The notes below the pieces were generated by a model that saw nothing but the letters and a program-made list of their open reading frames with translations, was not told the origin of the DNA and searched no databases. From contig JAJQBI010000019.1 in the NCBI GenBank assembly GCA_021203365.1, forward strand, positions 1 to 64,000: a stretch of 64,000 nucleotides of DNA. The letters run 5' to 3'. Numbering within the stretch: position 1 is the first letter of the stretch; every line of letters starts with the position of its first letter. The stretch comes from Clostridiales bacterium (GTDB lineage: Bacteria > Bacillota > Clostridia > Lachnospirales > Lachnospiraceae). Positions 45,036 through 55,163 of this stretch are shown piece after piece. The translations under genes were made by a program, and so were the position numbers.

Positions 45036-45560
45036 TCAACTGTTTTTTATGTATGGCCGTAATTTTTCTTCCAGATCGGCGATCAGGTCGTCAAAAGACT
45101 TTACGCCGGTAACCACTGTGATGTCCGCAAACCTGGCGTAAACCGGATCTCTCTGCTTCAGAAGCTTTCGGATCCGCTCTTCCCGGTTCTCCGCGTCGGC
45201 AAGCACAGGATTGGTGCTTCCCTCCAGCCTTTTGGACAGGGTGGCCGCAGAGCCCTTCAGATAAACCACGGTCCCCAGCGCCTTCAGATACTTCTCATTC
45301 TGCTCCTGCAGAGGAAGTCCTGCGCTGACGGAAATGATTTTCTGCTCCTCATCCCCGATCATTTCCTTAACCGCCATCGTTTCCAGCGCCCTGTAGTAGG
45401 GTTCTCCAAACTGCTCGAGAATTTCCTTCACAGAAGCATTCATCTTCTTGATAATCAAACGGTCCACATCCACGAACGGAATCCTGAAATCCTTTCCGAG
45501 ACGTTTTCCTACACGCGTTTTCCCTGAACCCATAAAGCCTATGATCACTATATGGCTCAT
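45036..45560 (-). CDS. aroK: Shikimate kinase
   Basis: The 174-residue P-loop kinase has VIIGFMGSGKTRVGKRLGKD (ATP site), FVDVDRLIIKKM and a GLPLQEQNEKYL shikimate-site region. It phosphorylates shikimate in aromatic amino-acid synthesis. The ATG overlaps the end of the YqeG gene (ATGA), with AGGAGGGGGATAC ahead. Confidence 0.94.
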   Translation of the reverse strand: MSHIVIIGFMGSGKTRVGKRLGKDFRIPFVDVDRLIIKKMNASVKEILEQFGEPYYRALETMAVKEMIGDEEQKIISVSAGLPLQEQNEKYLKALGTVVYLKGSAATLSKRLEGSTNPVLADAENREERIRKLLKQRDPVYARFADITVVTGVKSFDDLIADLEEKLRPYIKNS

Positions 45561-46060
45561 GTATCCCCCTCCTCTTTCCGGTAAAAATATAGTACAATTC
45601 TTTCCAGATAGCGTTTCAGTACAATCTGTATCTCCTCTTTCGGGTGAATGGGCTTCACCAGAATACTGTGGATCCCTGCGCGTCTGGCGCCATAGATATC
45701 TGTGAAAATCTGATCGCCGATAAACACCGTGGTATCCACACAGGTCCCCATCCGCTCCATCCCAAGACGGTAGCTCTTTACAGACGGCTTGTGCGCGTCC
45801 TCTATATAATACGCTCCGATCTCCTGATTGAAGGATTCCACCCGGCCTTTTTTATTATTGGACAGAAAACAATATGAAAAACCAATCTCCCTCAATCTGG
45901 AAAAAAGTGCCTTCGCACGGTCATCCGCCGGCGCCCCATGGGGCACCAGGGTGTTGTCTATGTCAAACAACAGCCCCCGGATGCCTTCTCTGTATAACTG
46001 CTCATAGTCAATCTCATAAGCGGAATCCCGACATTCATCGGGAAAAAAACGTCGAAACAT
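45557..46060 (-). CDS. yqeG: YqeG-family HAD IIIA phosphatase
   Basis: The 167-residue HAD protein has the nucleophile motif LLFDIDNTLVPHGAP, a Ser/Asn motif II (FLSNNKKGRV), a Lys-containing motif III and GDQIFTDIYGARRAG. It is named YqeG after the B. subtilis relative; the mitochondrial relative is a phosphatidylglycerophosphate phosphatase. AAGGTAAGGAATAC precedes the ATG. It is coupled to aroK. Confidence 0.93.
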   Translation of the reverse strand: MFRRFFPDECRDSAYEIDYEQLYREGIRGLLFDIDNTLVPHGAPADDRAKALFSRLREIGFSYCFLSNNKKGRVESFNQEIGAYYIEDAHKPSVKSYRLGMERMGTCVDTTVFIGDQIFTDIYGARRAGIHSILVKPIHPKEEIQIVLKRYLERIVLYFYRKEEGDT

Positions 46061-46072
46061 GTATTCCTTACC

Positions 46073-47437
46073 TTATCTCTCATCCAGCGGAACATACTGC
46101 GCCTGGGGAAGCACATTTTTGTAGGCCGGACGAATGATCTTGTCTGTGTTGATCAGCTCCTCCATACGGTGCGCACTCCACCCCGCGATCCGGGCCACGG
46201 CAAACATGGGCGTGTAGAGCTCCAGCGGAAGGTCCAGCATACTGTACACAAAACCGCTGTAAAAATCAACGTTGGCGCTGACGCCCTTATAGATCCGCCG
46301 CTCCTCGGCAATCACCTGAGGGGCCAGCCGTTCCACCATGGAATAGAGCTGGTAGTCCTTCATGCGTCCTTTTTCCTTTGCGAGCATCTCCACATATCCC
46401 TTGAATACCTCCGCACGGGGATCCGATACGGAGTAAATCGCGTGCCCCATACCATAAATCAGGCCCCTGCGGTCAAAAGCCTCCTTATGCAGAAGCTTCT
46501 TCAGGTATGCCCTCACCTCATCCTCATCCTGCCAGTCGTGTACCTCCTTTTTCATATCCTGGAACATGCTGACAACCTTGATATTGGCGCCGCCGTGCTT
46601 GGGACCTTTCAGGGAGCTTAAAGCCGCGGCGATGGCCGAATAGGTATCCGTCCCGGAGGACGACACCACATGGGTTGTGAAGGTAGAGTTATTGCCGCCG
46701 CCGTGCTCCATGTGAAGGATCAGGGCAATATCCAGAATCTCCGCCTCCAGCGGCGTGTATTTCTTATCCGGACGCAGAAGACGCAGGATATTCTCCGCGG
46801 TGGAAAGGCTCTTTCTTGGATTGTGTATATAAAGACTTTTTCCCTGTTGATAATGGCTGTAAGCCTGGTATCCATACACGGACAGCAGTGGGAAAACACT
46901 GATCAGATTCAGGCACTGGCGCAGAACGTTGTCAAGTGAGATGTCATCCGGATTCCGGTCATAGCAGTAAAGAGTCAGCACACTTCTGGAAAGGGAATTC
47001 ATGATATCTCTGGAAGGCGCTTTCATGATCACGTCCCTGACAAAATTCCTGGGCAGGGTCCTCTGGTTGGCGAGAAGCGACTTGAAATCATCCAGCTGCT
47101 GCCGGTTGGGCAGCTGACCGAACAGAAGCAGATACGTAATCTCCTCAAATCCAAAGCGTTTATCCTGAATCAGACCTCCGGTCAGATCCTTAATGTTGTA
47201 ACCGCGGTAATACAGATTGCCGGCACAGGGAACCTCTTTTCCGTTTTCATCCACCCGCACGGCCTGAACATTGGAAATCTGCGTAAGTCCCGCCAGCACG
47301 CCCTTGCCGTTCAGATCCCGCAGGCCCCTCTTCACGTCGTACTTTCCATACAGCGAAACATCAATCCTGCTGTTGTCTACGCAAAGTCCGGTCAGCTTTT
47401 CGATCTCCGGGGTCACCTTCATGTTAAATCCGCTCAT
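46073..47437 (-). CDS. gltA: Citrate synthase, clostridial type
   Basis: The 454-residue protein has HMEHGGGNNSTF and GPKHGGAN with the two catalytic His, and SANVDFYSGFV with the Asp. The usual GHRVY reads GHAIY, a change I associate with a long clostridial subfamily. An N-terminal 60-residue extension is present. It condenses acetyl-CoA with oxaloacetate, and with gdhA nearby it supports 2-oxoglutarate and glutamate supply. GGAGACGAACATA precedes the ATG. Confidence 0.93.
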   Translation of the reverse strand: MSGFNMKVTPEIEKLTGLCVDNSRIDVSLYGKYDVKRGLRDLNGKGVLAGLTQISNVQAVRVDENGKEVPCAGNLYYRGYNIKDLTGGLIQDKRFGFEEITYLLLFGQLPNRQQLDDFKSLLANQRTLPRNFVRDVIMKAPSRDIMNSLSRSVLTLYCYDRNPDDISLDNVLRQCLNLISVFPLLSVYGYQAYSHYQQGKSLYIHNPRKSLSTAENILRLLRPDKKYTPLEAEILDIALILHMEHGGGNNSTFTTHVVSSSGTDTYSAIAAALSSLKGPKHGGANIKVVSMFQDMKKEVHDWQDEDEVRAYLKKLLHKEAFDRRGLIYGMGHAIYSVSDPRAEVFKGYVEMLAKEKGRMKDYQLYSMVERLAPQVIAEERRIYKGVSANVDFYSGFVYSMLDLPLELYTPMFAVARIAGWSAHRMEELINTDKIIRPAYKNVLPQAQYVPLDER

Positions 47438-47554
47438 TATGTTCGTCTCCTTTCTTTCTTACAGTCATTCGATAAAAAGTCCCTCCTCATCGTCCCTCTT
47501 TTGAATAGGTTTTTTCAAAACCATACTGCAGCATACCGCAACATTATCATTATT

Positions 47555-47657
47555 ATAATGTTGCGACAAAAAGTATTTTGTCGCTATAATACCAGGGCCC
47601 AATCTCATGAATGCAGATGCAAGCATCTGCATTCATGGCCTTTTGTCCCTTGTATCT
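47555..47657 (+). repeat. Palindromic element copy F, medium form
   Basis: ATAATGTTGCGACAAAAAGT/TTTTGTCGC hairpin, then CTCATGAATGCAGATGC/GCATCTGCATTCATG, ending CCTTTTGTCCCTTGTATC. It lacks the two middle hairpins of copies A and B. It lies between the aminotransferase and citrate synthase genes (47438-47701). Confidence 0.6.
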
Positions 47658-47701
47658 TTCATTATAACATTTTTTTTCTTTCTGGTCTATATGGGAAAAA
47701 A

Positions 47702-48928
47702 TCAGGCTTCCCATTTCTGCCTGTAGGTTGCCAGGAAATCCCCAAGGCTCCTGGCCGCCTGTTCAAGCTGTGAAATCTCCGGCAGATAAACCACCCGGAA
47801 ATGATCCGGTTCCTGCCAGTTGAATCCCTTGCCGGGTACCAGAAGCACCTGCTTCTCATGAAGAAAATCCAGAGCAAACTGTTCATCATCCCGGATGTGA
47901 AACCTTTTGGTATCAATCTTCGGAAAAATATAAAAGGCGGCTCTTGGTTTCACCGCGGTGATGCCCGGTATGTCTGTCAGAGCCTTATAGATATAGTTCC
48001 TCTGTTCGTACACACGGCCGCCGGGCCGGACATACTCTCCCGAAGCCTGCGCCCCTTTGAGGGCGGTCCGGACAATGGCCTGTGCGGGAACATTAGAGCA
48101 GAGCCGCATGGAAGAAAGCATGTTCAGTCCCTCTATATAACCCCGGGCACGCTCCTTCGGACCGCTTAACACCATCCACCCGATGCGGAAGCCCGCAATC
48201 ATGTGAGATTTGGACAGGCCTGAAAACGTAACGCAGAACACATCCGGTGCCAGGGAGGCAATGGAAGTGTGCACACAGTCATCCATAACCAGGCGGTCGT
48301 AAATCTCATCTGAAAAAAGAATCAGCTCATGCTCCCTGGCCAGATCCGCAATCTGTGAGAGAATTTCCCGGGGATAAACCGCACCGGTGGGGTTATTGGG
48401 ATTGATAATGACAATGGCCTTCGTCCGGTCTGTAATCTTGCGCCGGATATCCTCCACGTCCGGATACCAGTCCGCTTCTTCGTCACATATATAGTGTACC
48501 GCCTTCCCTCCCGCCAGGGTTGCCGTCGCGGTCCAGAGGGGATAATCCGGGGCCGGGATCAGAATCTCATCCCCGTTGTTCAGAAGCGCCTGCATACAGA
48601 GATTGATCAGCTCGCTGACCCCGTTTCCCGTATAGACATCGTTGACCGTGACACCGGAAATTCCAAGGGATGCGGCATATTCCGCGATCGCCTCCCTTGC
48701 GGAGCCAATCCCCCGGGAATCCGAATAGCCCTGGGAAACCTGCACGTTGTCCAGCATTTCCCGGATCACTTCCTCCGGCGCGGCAAAGCCAAAGGGATAG
48801 GGATTTCCGATGTTCAGCTTCAGAATCTCTTTCCCTTCCTCCTCCATCCGGCCGGCCTCGTCCACCACCGGACCCCGCACATCGTAAAGCACGTTGTCCA
48901 GCTTTGACGACTTCTCAAATGTTCTCAT
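47702..48928 (-). CDS. PLP-dependent class I/II aminotransferase
   Basis: The 408-residue protein has LNIGNPYPFGFAAPEEVI near the start, ILIPAPDYPLWTATATLAGG and the PLP-lysine region TFSGLSKSHMIAGFRIGW. It resembles the AlaA/AspB-like enzymes that make alanine or other amino acids from glutamate; the exact substrate is not fixed by sequence. AAAGAGGTGAGGATTC precedes the ATG. It is divergent from gdhA, 225 bp apart. Confidence 0.93.
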   Translation of the reverse strand: MRTFEKSSKLDNVLYDVRGPVVDEAGRMEEEGKEILKLNIGNPYPFGFAAPEEVIREMLDNVQVSQGYSDSRGIGSAREAIAEYAASLGISGVTVNDVYTGNGVSELINLCMQALLNNGDEILIPAPDYPLWTATATLAGGKAVHYICDEEADWYPDVEDIRRKITDRTKAIVIINPNNPTGAVYPREILSQIADLAREHELILFSDEIYDRLVMDDCVHTSIASLAPDVFCVTFSGLSKSHMIAGFRIGWMVLSGPKERARGYIEGLNMLSSMRLCSNVPAQAIVRTALKGAQASGEYVRPGGRVYEQRNYIYKALTDIPGITAVKPRAAFYIFPKIDTKRFHIRDDEQFALDFLHEKQVLLVPGKGFNWQEPDHFRVVYLPEISQLEQAARSLGDFLATYRQKWEA

Positions 48929-49078
48929 GTAGAATCCTCACCTCTTTAATACGCAAAATTGCCATGGACGTTTTCGTCACAGGGCATTTGATATATAATC
49001 TCACATTACGAAAAAATCCGCAACCCGAAAAATATAAAAAAATTTTTTCACGGTATTTTCTTTTCCTCCGGTTTCATG

Positions 49079-49084
49079 TATAAT
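49079..49084 (+). promoter_or_regulatory. -10 element of gdhA
   Basis: ATGTATAATAGCAG contains TATAAT 70 bp before gdhA. No good -35 is seen at 16-18 bp, so an activator may be needed. Confidence 0.5.
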
Positions 49085-49141
49085 AGCAGAGGATATCTGG
49101 CAAAGAAAAGCCAGACAGACATTTTGAGAAAGATTGGATGA

Positions 49142-50486
<1,345 letters not shown>

Positions 50487-50488
<2 letters not shown>

Positions 50489-50517
50489 GGCAAAGGCATT
50501 TGCCACTCTGGTATCAT
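50487..50517 (+). repeat. Palindromic element copy I, degraded
   Basis: GGCAAAGGCATTTGCC (perfect arms GGCAAA/TTTGCC) followed by ACTCTGGTATCAT, the standard right end. The left ATGAT is not recognisable; it overlaps the gdhA stop. Confidence 0.45.
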
Positions 50518-50522
50518 AAGAT

Positions 50523-50567
50523 AAAAATACCGCGGAGGATTTAAAACTACCCTCCGCGGTATTTTTT
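50523..50567. terminator. Terminator shared by gdhA and nrdR
   Basis: AAAATACCGCGGAGG and CCTCCGCGGTATTTT pair around 12 nt, followed by TT. The genes are convergent. Confidence 0.9.
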
Positions 50568-50569
50568 CG

Positions 50570-51034
50570 TCATCCCTGCTCAAGCTGGGGCATAAGCTTT
50601 TTCAGTTCGTCCATAAAGGTGCCCACATCCTTGAATTCCCGGTAAACGGAGGCAAACCGGACGTAAGCCACCGGGTCCAGACTTTTAAGGTGCACCATCA
50701 CAATTTCTCCGATGCGGCTGCTGCTGATCTCCCGATCCTCGGCACGAAATATTTCTCCCTCCACAGCATCAATCATTTCCTCGATTTTCTCTATGGATGT
50801 GGGACGTTTGTAGCAGGCCCGAAGAACGCCGTCCTGGATTTTGGAACGGTCATAGCGCTCCCGGTTCTGATCCTTCTTGATCACGGTCAGCGGAATCGTC
50901 TCCACCTTCTCATAGGTGGTAAACCGTTTTCCGCAGGAATCACAGAGGCGGCGCCGGCGTATGGAATTGGTATCCTCCACAGGTCTGGAATCCACAACCC
51001 GCGTATTATCCTGACTGCAATATGGACATCTCAT
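50570..51034 (-). CDS. nrdR: Transcriptional repressor NrdR
   Basis: The 154-residue protein has the zinc ribbon CPYCSQDNTRVVDSRP and RRRLCDSCGKRFTTYE, followed by an ATP-cone (KKDQNRERYDRSKIQDGVLR). It represses ribonucleotide reductase genes in response to nucleotides. AGGAGGATAAAAAAAGT precedes the ATG. Confidence 0.98.
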   Translation of the reverse strand: MRCPYCSQDNTRVVDSRPVEDTNSIRRRRLCDSCGKRFTTYEKVETIPLTVIKKDQNRERYDRSKIQDGVLRACYKRPTSIEKIEEMIDAVEGEIFRAEDREISSSRIGEIVMVHLKSLDPVAYVRFASVYREFKDVGTFMDELKKLMPQLEQG

Positions 51035-51238
51035 ACTTTTTTTATCCTCCTGAAATTCCTTATTTTCCCGTTAATTCCGGTATTTTCACATTTTTCCTGT
51101 CTGGTATCATAGTAGCCCCAGTTTTCCTCCCTGTCAAGAAAGAAAATGCTCTTTTGCCCTGAATTTTCGCCTGAAACAGAGCAGGACAAAATACATTTCC
51201 GCCGCTTCCGGCATAAATTAAAGAAAAACGGGAAATCT

Positions 51239-51514
51239 ATGCGTATCTGTGATCTGAAGCAGAAGGAAGTCATCAATATCTGCAGCTGTAAAAGCCTGGG
51301 CTGTCCCATAGACGTGGATTTCTGCCGGGAGACCGGAAGGATCGCCTCTATCATCCTTCCCGGCCCGGGAAGATTTTTCGGACTGCTGGGGCGGGAGAGC
51401 GAATTTGTGATTCCCTGGGAGTGTATCCGCCAGATCGGGGACGACATCATCCTGGCCGAAATCCGGGAGGAAGAATGTCTGCGAAAATCCCCCGCACCGT
51501 GGAAGGAATCCTGA
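51239..51514 (+). CDS. YlmC/YmxH-family PRC-barrel-like sporulation protein
   Basis: The start MRICDLKQKEVINICSCKSL fits the family. The 91-residue protein has the small beta-barrel layout (IDVDFCRETGRIASIILPGP, FVIPWECIRQIGDDIILAEI) of YlmC/YmxH. Its ribosome site is weak (AACGGGAAATCT). It lies upstream of sigG on the same strand, consistent with a sporulation role. The function of the family is not established. Confidence 0.8.
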   Translation: MRICDLKQKEVINICSCKSLGCPIDVDFCRETGRIASIILPGPGRFFGLLGRESEFVIPWECIRQIGDDIILAEIREEECLRKSPAPWKES

Positions 51515-51651
51515 GATGGCCTTTCTGGTTTGTCAAGGGCTTTTATTTTTTATATTTTTCCGAAAAAAGTATATTTATCCTCCCGGGTGAGAATCATTTT
51601 ACTACCGGCACGTTTCAGAAAACGCGGCGGCAGTAAAGGAGGATTCTTAAG

Positions 51652-52431
51652 ATGGCACTTAACAAAGTTGAAATTTGCGGAGTCAACACATCGAAGCTTC
51701 CGATTTTGAAAGCCGAAGAAAAAGAAGAGCTTTTTCGCAGAATCAGGGAAGGAGACGAAGAAGCCCGGGAACTCTACATCAAAGGCAACCTGCGCCTGGT
51801 TCTGTGTGTAATCCGGCGTTTTTCCAATACCGGCGAGAATATGGACGATCTTTTCCAGATCGGCTGTATCGGCCTGATCAAAGCCATTGACAATTTTGAC
51901 ACCTCACTGAACGTAAAGTTTTCCACCTACGCCGTTCCCATGATCATCGGGGAAATCCGGCGTTATCTGCGAGACAACAACTCTATCCGGGTCAGCCGCT
52001 CACTGCGGGATATCGCCTACAAGGCCATCTACGCCCGGGACAGCTATATCAAACAGCATCTGAGAGAGCCCACCATCGCGGAGATATCCAGTGAGATCGG
52101 CATTGACCGGGAAATGATCGTCTACGCCATGGACGCGGTGCAGAGTCCGGTGAGCCTGTTCGAGCCTGTATACACAGAGGGCGGGGATACCCTCTATGTC
52201 ATGGATCAGATCAGTGACAAAAAGAATAAAGAGGAACGATGGATTGAGAATCTGTCTCTCCAGGACGCCATGAACCGCCTGAACGAGCGGGAGCGCCGGA
52301 TCATCGAGCTTCGCTTTTACGAGGGAAAGACACAGATGGAAGCGGCCCGGGAGATCGGTATCTCCCAGGCCCAGGTCAGCCGTCTGGAAAAAAACGCGCT
52401 GAAATCCATGCGCAATTATCTCCAGTCGTAA
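51652..52431 (+). CDS. sigG: Sporulation sigma factor SigG
   Basis: The 259-residue sigma-70 factor has region 2 (LRLVLCVIRRFSNTGENMDD, LFQIGCIGLIKAIDNFD), region 3 and a region 4 HTH (TQMEAAREIGISQAQVSRLE). KVEICGVNTSKLPIL at the start is diagnostic for SigG, the late forespore factor. AAGGAGGATTCTTAAG precedes the ATG. It shows that the organism has the endospore program. The promoter was not resolved. Confidence 0.96.
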   Translation: MALNKVEICGVNTSKLPILKAEEKEELFRRIREGDEEARELYIKGNLRLVLCVIRRFSNTGENMDDLFQIGCIGLIKAIDNFDTSLNVKFSTYAVPMIIGEIRRYLRDNNSIRVSRSLRDIAYKAIYARDSYIKQHLREPTIAEISSEIGIDREMIVYAMDAVQSPVSLFEPVYTEGGDTLYVMDQISDKKNKEERWIENLSLQDAMNRLNERERRIIELRFYEGKTQMEAAREIGISQAQVSRLEKNALKSMRNYLQS

Positions 52432-52439
52432 AACAGATT

Positions 52440-53912
52440 CTACTTCAGCGCCTCCTCAATCCGCTCGATCACAATATTCAGCGCCTGAATCCGGGCGTAT
52501 TTCTTATCCACGGATTCCAGGATATACCAGGGAGCGAAGGTGGTGCTGGTTTTCTGCAGCATCTCATCCACCGCCTCTTCATAGACATCCCACTTCTCAC
52601 GGTTGCGCCAGTCTTCCTCTGTGATCTTCCAGCGCTTCTCCGGATTGTTCTGGCGTTCCGTGAATCTCTCCAGCTGGGTATCCTTGTCAATATGAACCCA
52701 GAACTTAATGATCACGGCGCCCCAGTCCGCCAGCTCCTTCTCAAATTCGTTCATCTCGTTGTAGGCCCTGCGCCAGTCATTTTCGCTGCAGAAGCCTTCC
52801 AGCCGCTCCACCATCACGCGTCCGTACCAGGTACGGTCAAAAATCGCGATGTGCCCATCCTTGGGAAGACGAGTCCAGAAACGCCACAGGTAATGCCGGG
52901 CCTTTTCATGGGGCTCCGGACTGGCGATGGGAAGCACCTCAAATCCCCTGGGGTCCAGAGCCCCGGCAATCCTCTTAATATTGCCGCCCTTGCCGGCCGC
53001 ATCCCAGCCCTCATAAGTGATAATCACCGGCACACGCTTCCGGTACAGGCGATTGTGAAGCGCGCCCAGCTTCGCCTGCAGCTGCTTCAGCTCGGTCTTA
53101 TAGGTTTCGTCATCCAGTGTCTTGCCTTCCAGACTGATGTCCGCAAGCCTGGGCATCGGCACCAGCGGGAAGACATTCTGCAGAATGGGGACGGAATGCG
53201 CTGTGTTCTGCATGCCCACCTCGATGTTGCTGATCAGAGTCTCCAGGACCTGAAGCTCCGCCCATTTCCGGTTCTTCGCATCAATAATATACCAGGGCGC
53301 CGTAGAGGAATTGGTGGAATTCAGATAGTTGTCAAAAACCTTCATATATTTTTTATACCGGTCGTTCTGCTGGAGATCATTCTCTGAAACTCTCCACTGG
53401 GTGTCCTCAGCCTCCAGAAGGATTTCCATCCTTTTCTTCTGCTCTTTTTTATCAATGTGCATGAAGAATTTAATTACAAGATATCCGTTATCGGTCAGCT
53501 GCCGCTCAAAACGGCGGATGCTGTTGATCCGGTTATCATAGGCTTCCCTTGAAAGCTGTCCGTTCATGACCTCCCTGCAGGTCTGCTCCATCCAGCCGCC
53601 GTCCAGAAAGGTAAATTTGCCGGCCTCCGGAATCTCCTTAAAAAAGCGATACAGGAAGGGCCTGCGCTTATCCTCCTCCGTAGGGGCAGACATGGTGGCC
53701 ACCTTAAAAAATCTGGGATCGATGTTCCGGATTACCTTTCCGATCATGCTCCCCTTTCCGGAAGCATCCCAGCCCTCAAAGAGAACCAGTACGGGAATCT
53801 TATGATTCTTGATCTCCATCTGAAGCTCGTAGAGACGCTTCCGCGCCGCTTCCAGTCTTTGTTTCATCGCATCCTTCTCCGGGGGATTGGCCGGTATCCA
53901 GTGTTTCAGCAT
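52440..53912 (-). CDS. pap: Two-domain PPK2-family polyphosphate kinase (polyP:AMP phosphotransferase type)
   Basis: The ATG at 53912 follows GAGGTGTCATT; a longer frame to 53936 lacks a site. The 490-residue protein is a tandem of PPK2 domains. The C-terminal one is complete (TYEGWDAAGKGGNIKRIAGA Walker A, IFDRTWYGRVMVERLEG). The N-terminal one keeps GWDASGKGSMIGKVIR but reads FLDGGWMEQTCREVMNG where FDRTWY is expected, so it may be structural only. Double-domain PPK2 enzymes phosphorylate AMP with polyphosphate. The gene symbol is by family. Confidence 0.88.
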   Translation of the reverse strand: MLKHWIPANPPEKDAMKQRLEAARKRLYELQMEIKNHKIPVLVLFEGWDASGKGSMIGKVIRNIDPRFFKVATMSAPTEEDKRRPFLYRFFKEIPEAGKFTFLDGGWMEQTCREVMNGQLSREAYDNRINSIRRFERQLTDNGYLVIKFFMHIDKKEQKKRMEILLEAEDTQWRVSENDLQQNDRYKKYMKVFDNYLNSTNSSTAPWYIIDAKNRKWAELQVLETLISNIEVGMQNTAHSVPILQNVFPLVPMPRLADISLEGKTLDDETYKTELKQLQAKLGALHNRLYRKRVPVIITYEGWDAAGKGGNIKRIAGALDPRGFEVLPIASPEPHEKARHYLWRFWTRLPKDGHIAIFDRTWYGRVMVERLEGFCSENDWRRAYNEMNEFEKELADWGAVIIKFWVHIDKDTQLERFTERQNNPEKRWKITEEDWRNREKWDVYEEAVDEMLQKTSTTFAPWYILESVDKKYARIQALNIVIERIEEALK

Positions 53913-54057
53913 AATGACACCTCTTTTCCTTTTCACAGATGATTCATTTCATTTCGCAGAAAATTTCAATATATTCTGAAATTTCTGTAATATAGAAAGT
54001 ATAGCACGATTTTCAGATAAATAAAAGGTGTTTTTGTGTTATATTTCACTTTCTTTC

Positions 54058-54086
54058 TTGACATCCTTCCGGAAATGTGGTAAGGT
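54058..54086 (+). promoter_or_regulatory. Promoter of the mntP riboswitch transcript
   Basis: TTGACA (54058-54063), 17 bp, TAAGGT (54081-54086), just upstream of the riboswitch. Confidence 0.65.
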
Positions 54087-54094
54087 TTCGAAAG

Positions 54095-54235
54095 TGTATT
54101 CCCATGAGGGAGTAGTAAGCATATGGCCGTGTGAATTCCAGAGCCTTTTCACCGCCATATGGAGCAAGTCAACATACTGACCAGGGCGGGAGTTCTCCAT
54201 GGTCTGGCTTGTTTTAAATTGCGAGACTCATGTAT
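54095..54235 (+). promoter_or_regulatory. yybP-ykoY type manganese riboswitch
   Basis: The aptamer core is recognisable as GAGGGAGTAGTAAGC near the start, with AAGTCAACATACTGACC and GGTCTGGCTTG later, all features of the manganese-sensing yybP-ykoY class. P1 can form between CATGAG (54103-54108) and CTCATG (54227-54232). The same CTCATG starts a perfect 12-bp hairpin (CTCATGTATAAC/GTTATACATGAG, 54227-54256), so ligand-bound and free states can exclude each other. The controlled gene is mntP. Assignment is by eye and by the downstream gene. Confidence 0.8.
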
Positions 54236-54261
54236 AACGGCTGAGTTATACATGAGATGTT

Positions 54262-54383
54262 GTCCGTGTTTAACTCATGTTATGATGCAGGGGATTTTGG
54301 GAGCACGAAGTGCGGAAAAATCCTGGTATCATAGCGACAAAATACCTTTTGTCGCTTCAATCATGTTATGCACGGGCTTTTTT
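54262..54383 (+). terminator. Riboswitch terminator interrupted in its loop by element G
   Basis: GTCCGTG (54262-54268) and TAAC pair with GTTA and CACGGGC (54365-54377), followed by six T. The 86-bp insertion lies in the loop. Without it the hairpin closes over a TCAT loop. Confidence 0.65.
54282..54364 (-). mobile_element. Palindromic element copy G, medium form with 9-bp direct repeats
   Basis: On the minus strand it reads ATGATTGAAGCGACAAAAGG/TTTTGTCGC, then TATGATACCAGG and the hairpin GGATTTTTCCGCAC-TTC-GTGC ... AAAATCC, ending CTGCATCAT. CATGTTATG occurs exactly at both ends (54276-54284 and 54362-54370). It is the only copy with perfect direct repeats, so it is probably the youngest. 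Orientation is opposite to mntP. Confidence 0.75.
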
Positions 54384-54489
54384 CATGTCGAGGACGGACG
54401 CGCAGGACCGGTTCCGGGATGATTCGTAAGGTCCGTGGGAAGCTTTTTTTCCTCACAACCCTCTACATAAGAAAGGAATCAAACGAATT

Positions 54490-55077
54490 ATGAGCTGGCA
54501 GTTTCTCTTTGTAATCAACAGTGTTTTTCTTGGCGTCGGCCTGGCAATGGACGCGTTCTCCGTATCCGTGGCCAATGGACTGCATGATCCCGGAATGAAA
54601 AAAAACAAAATGCTGAAAATCGCCGGAACCTTTTCCCTTTTTCAGTTCCTCATGCCCATGATCGGATGGGTATGTGTACACACGATTGTAAAACAGTTTC
54701 AGGTATTCGAAAAATTCATCCCCTGGATCGCCCTGTTCCTTCTCGTCTACATCGGCGGAAAAATGATTTATGAGGCCGTCTGTCCGGACCCGGAAGAGGA
54801 AGATGAAAATTCTCTGGATTCCGGGGCTCTTTTCCTGCAGGGGGTAGCCACCTCCATCGACGCGCTTTCCGTAGGCTTCACCATCTCCGACTATGACTGG
54901 GTTCTGGCCACAGTCTGTTCCCTGATCGTGGCCGCGGTCACCCTCTGTCTCTGTATTGCGGGTGTAAACATCGGAGAAAAATTTGGCAATCGTTTCTCCG
55001 GCAGGGCGGAGATCGCCGGCGGAGTGATCCTGATCCTCATCGGACTGGAGATCTTCGTGCAGGGAGTATTTTTATAA
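54490..55077 (+). CDS. mntP: Manganese efflux pump MntP
   Basis: The 195-residue membrane protein has six predicted helices and the two pseudo-repeat motifs GLAMDAFSVSVANGL and GVATSIDALSVGFTISD, whose Asp residues are needed for Mn2+ export in the family. GAAAGGAATC lies 13 bp before the ATG. Expression is expected to rise with Mn2+ through the upstream riboswitch. The gap 53913-54489 (577 bp) holds the promoter, riboswitch, terminator and element G. Confidence 0.95.
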   Translation: MSWQFLFVINSVFLGVGLAMDAFSVSVANGLHDPGMKKNKMLKIAGTFSLFQFLMPMIGWVCVHTIVKQFQVFEKFIPWIALFLLVYIGGKMIYEAVCPDPEEEDENSLDSGALFLQGVATSIDALSVGFTISDYDWVLATVCSLIVAAVTLCLCIAGVNIGEKFGNRFSGRAEIAGGVILILIGLEIFVQGVFL

Positions 55078-55088
55078 AGATACATTTT

Positions 55089-55126
55089 ATGATGGTGGGG
55101 TCAAAAGTATTTGACCCTGGTATCAT
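55089..55126 (+). mobile_element. Palindromic element copy H, short form with direct repeats
   Basis: ATGATGGTGGGGTCAAAAG joined to TATTTGACCCTGGTATCAT. CATTTTATG (55083-55091) and CATTTTATT (55124-55132) form an 8-of-9 flanking repeat. It lies between mntP and the ttcA-like gene. Confidence 0.65.
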
Positions 55127-55163
55127 TTTATTTTACTTACAGGGGAGGCATTGAGTCATTCAT

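Noticed and set aside
51541-51651. SigF/SigG-type promoter before sigG
   Set aside because: GTATA and GGTGAGAATC are present but only 12 bp apart, too short for the usual spacing.
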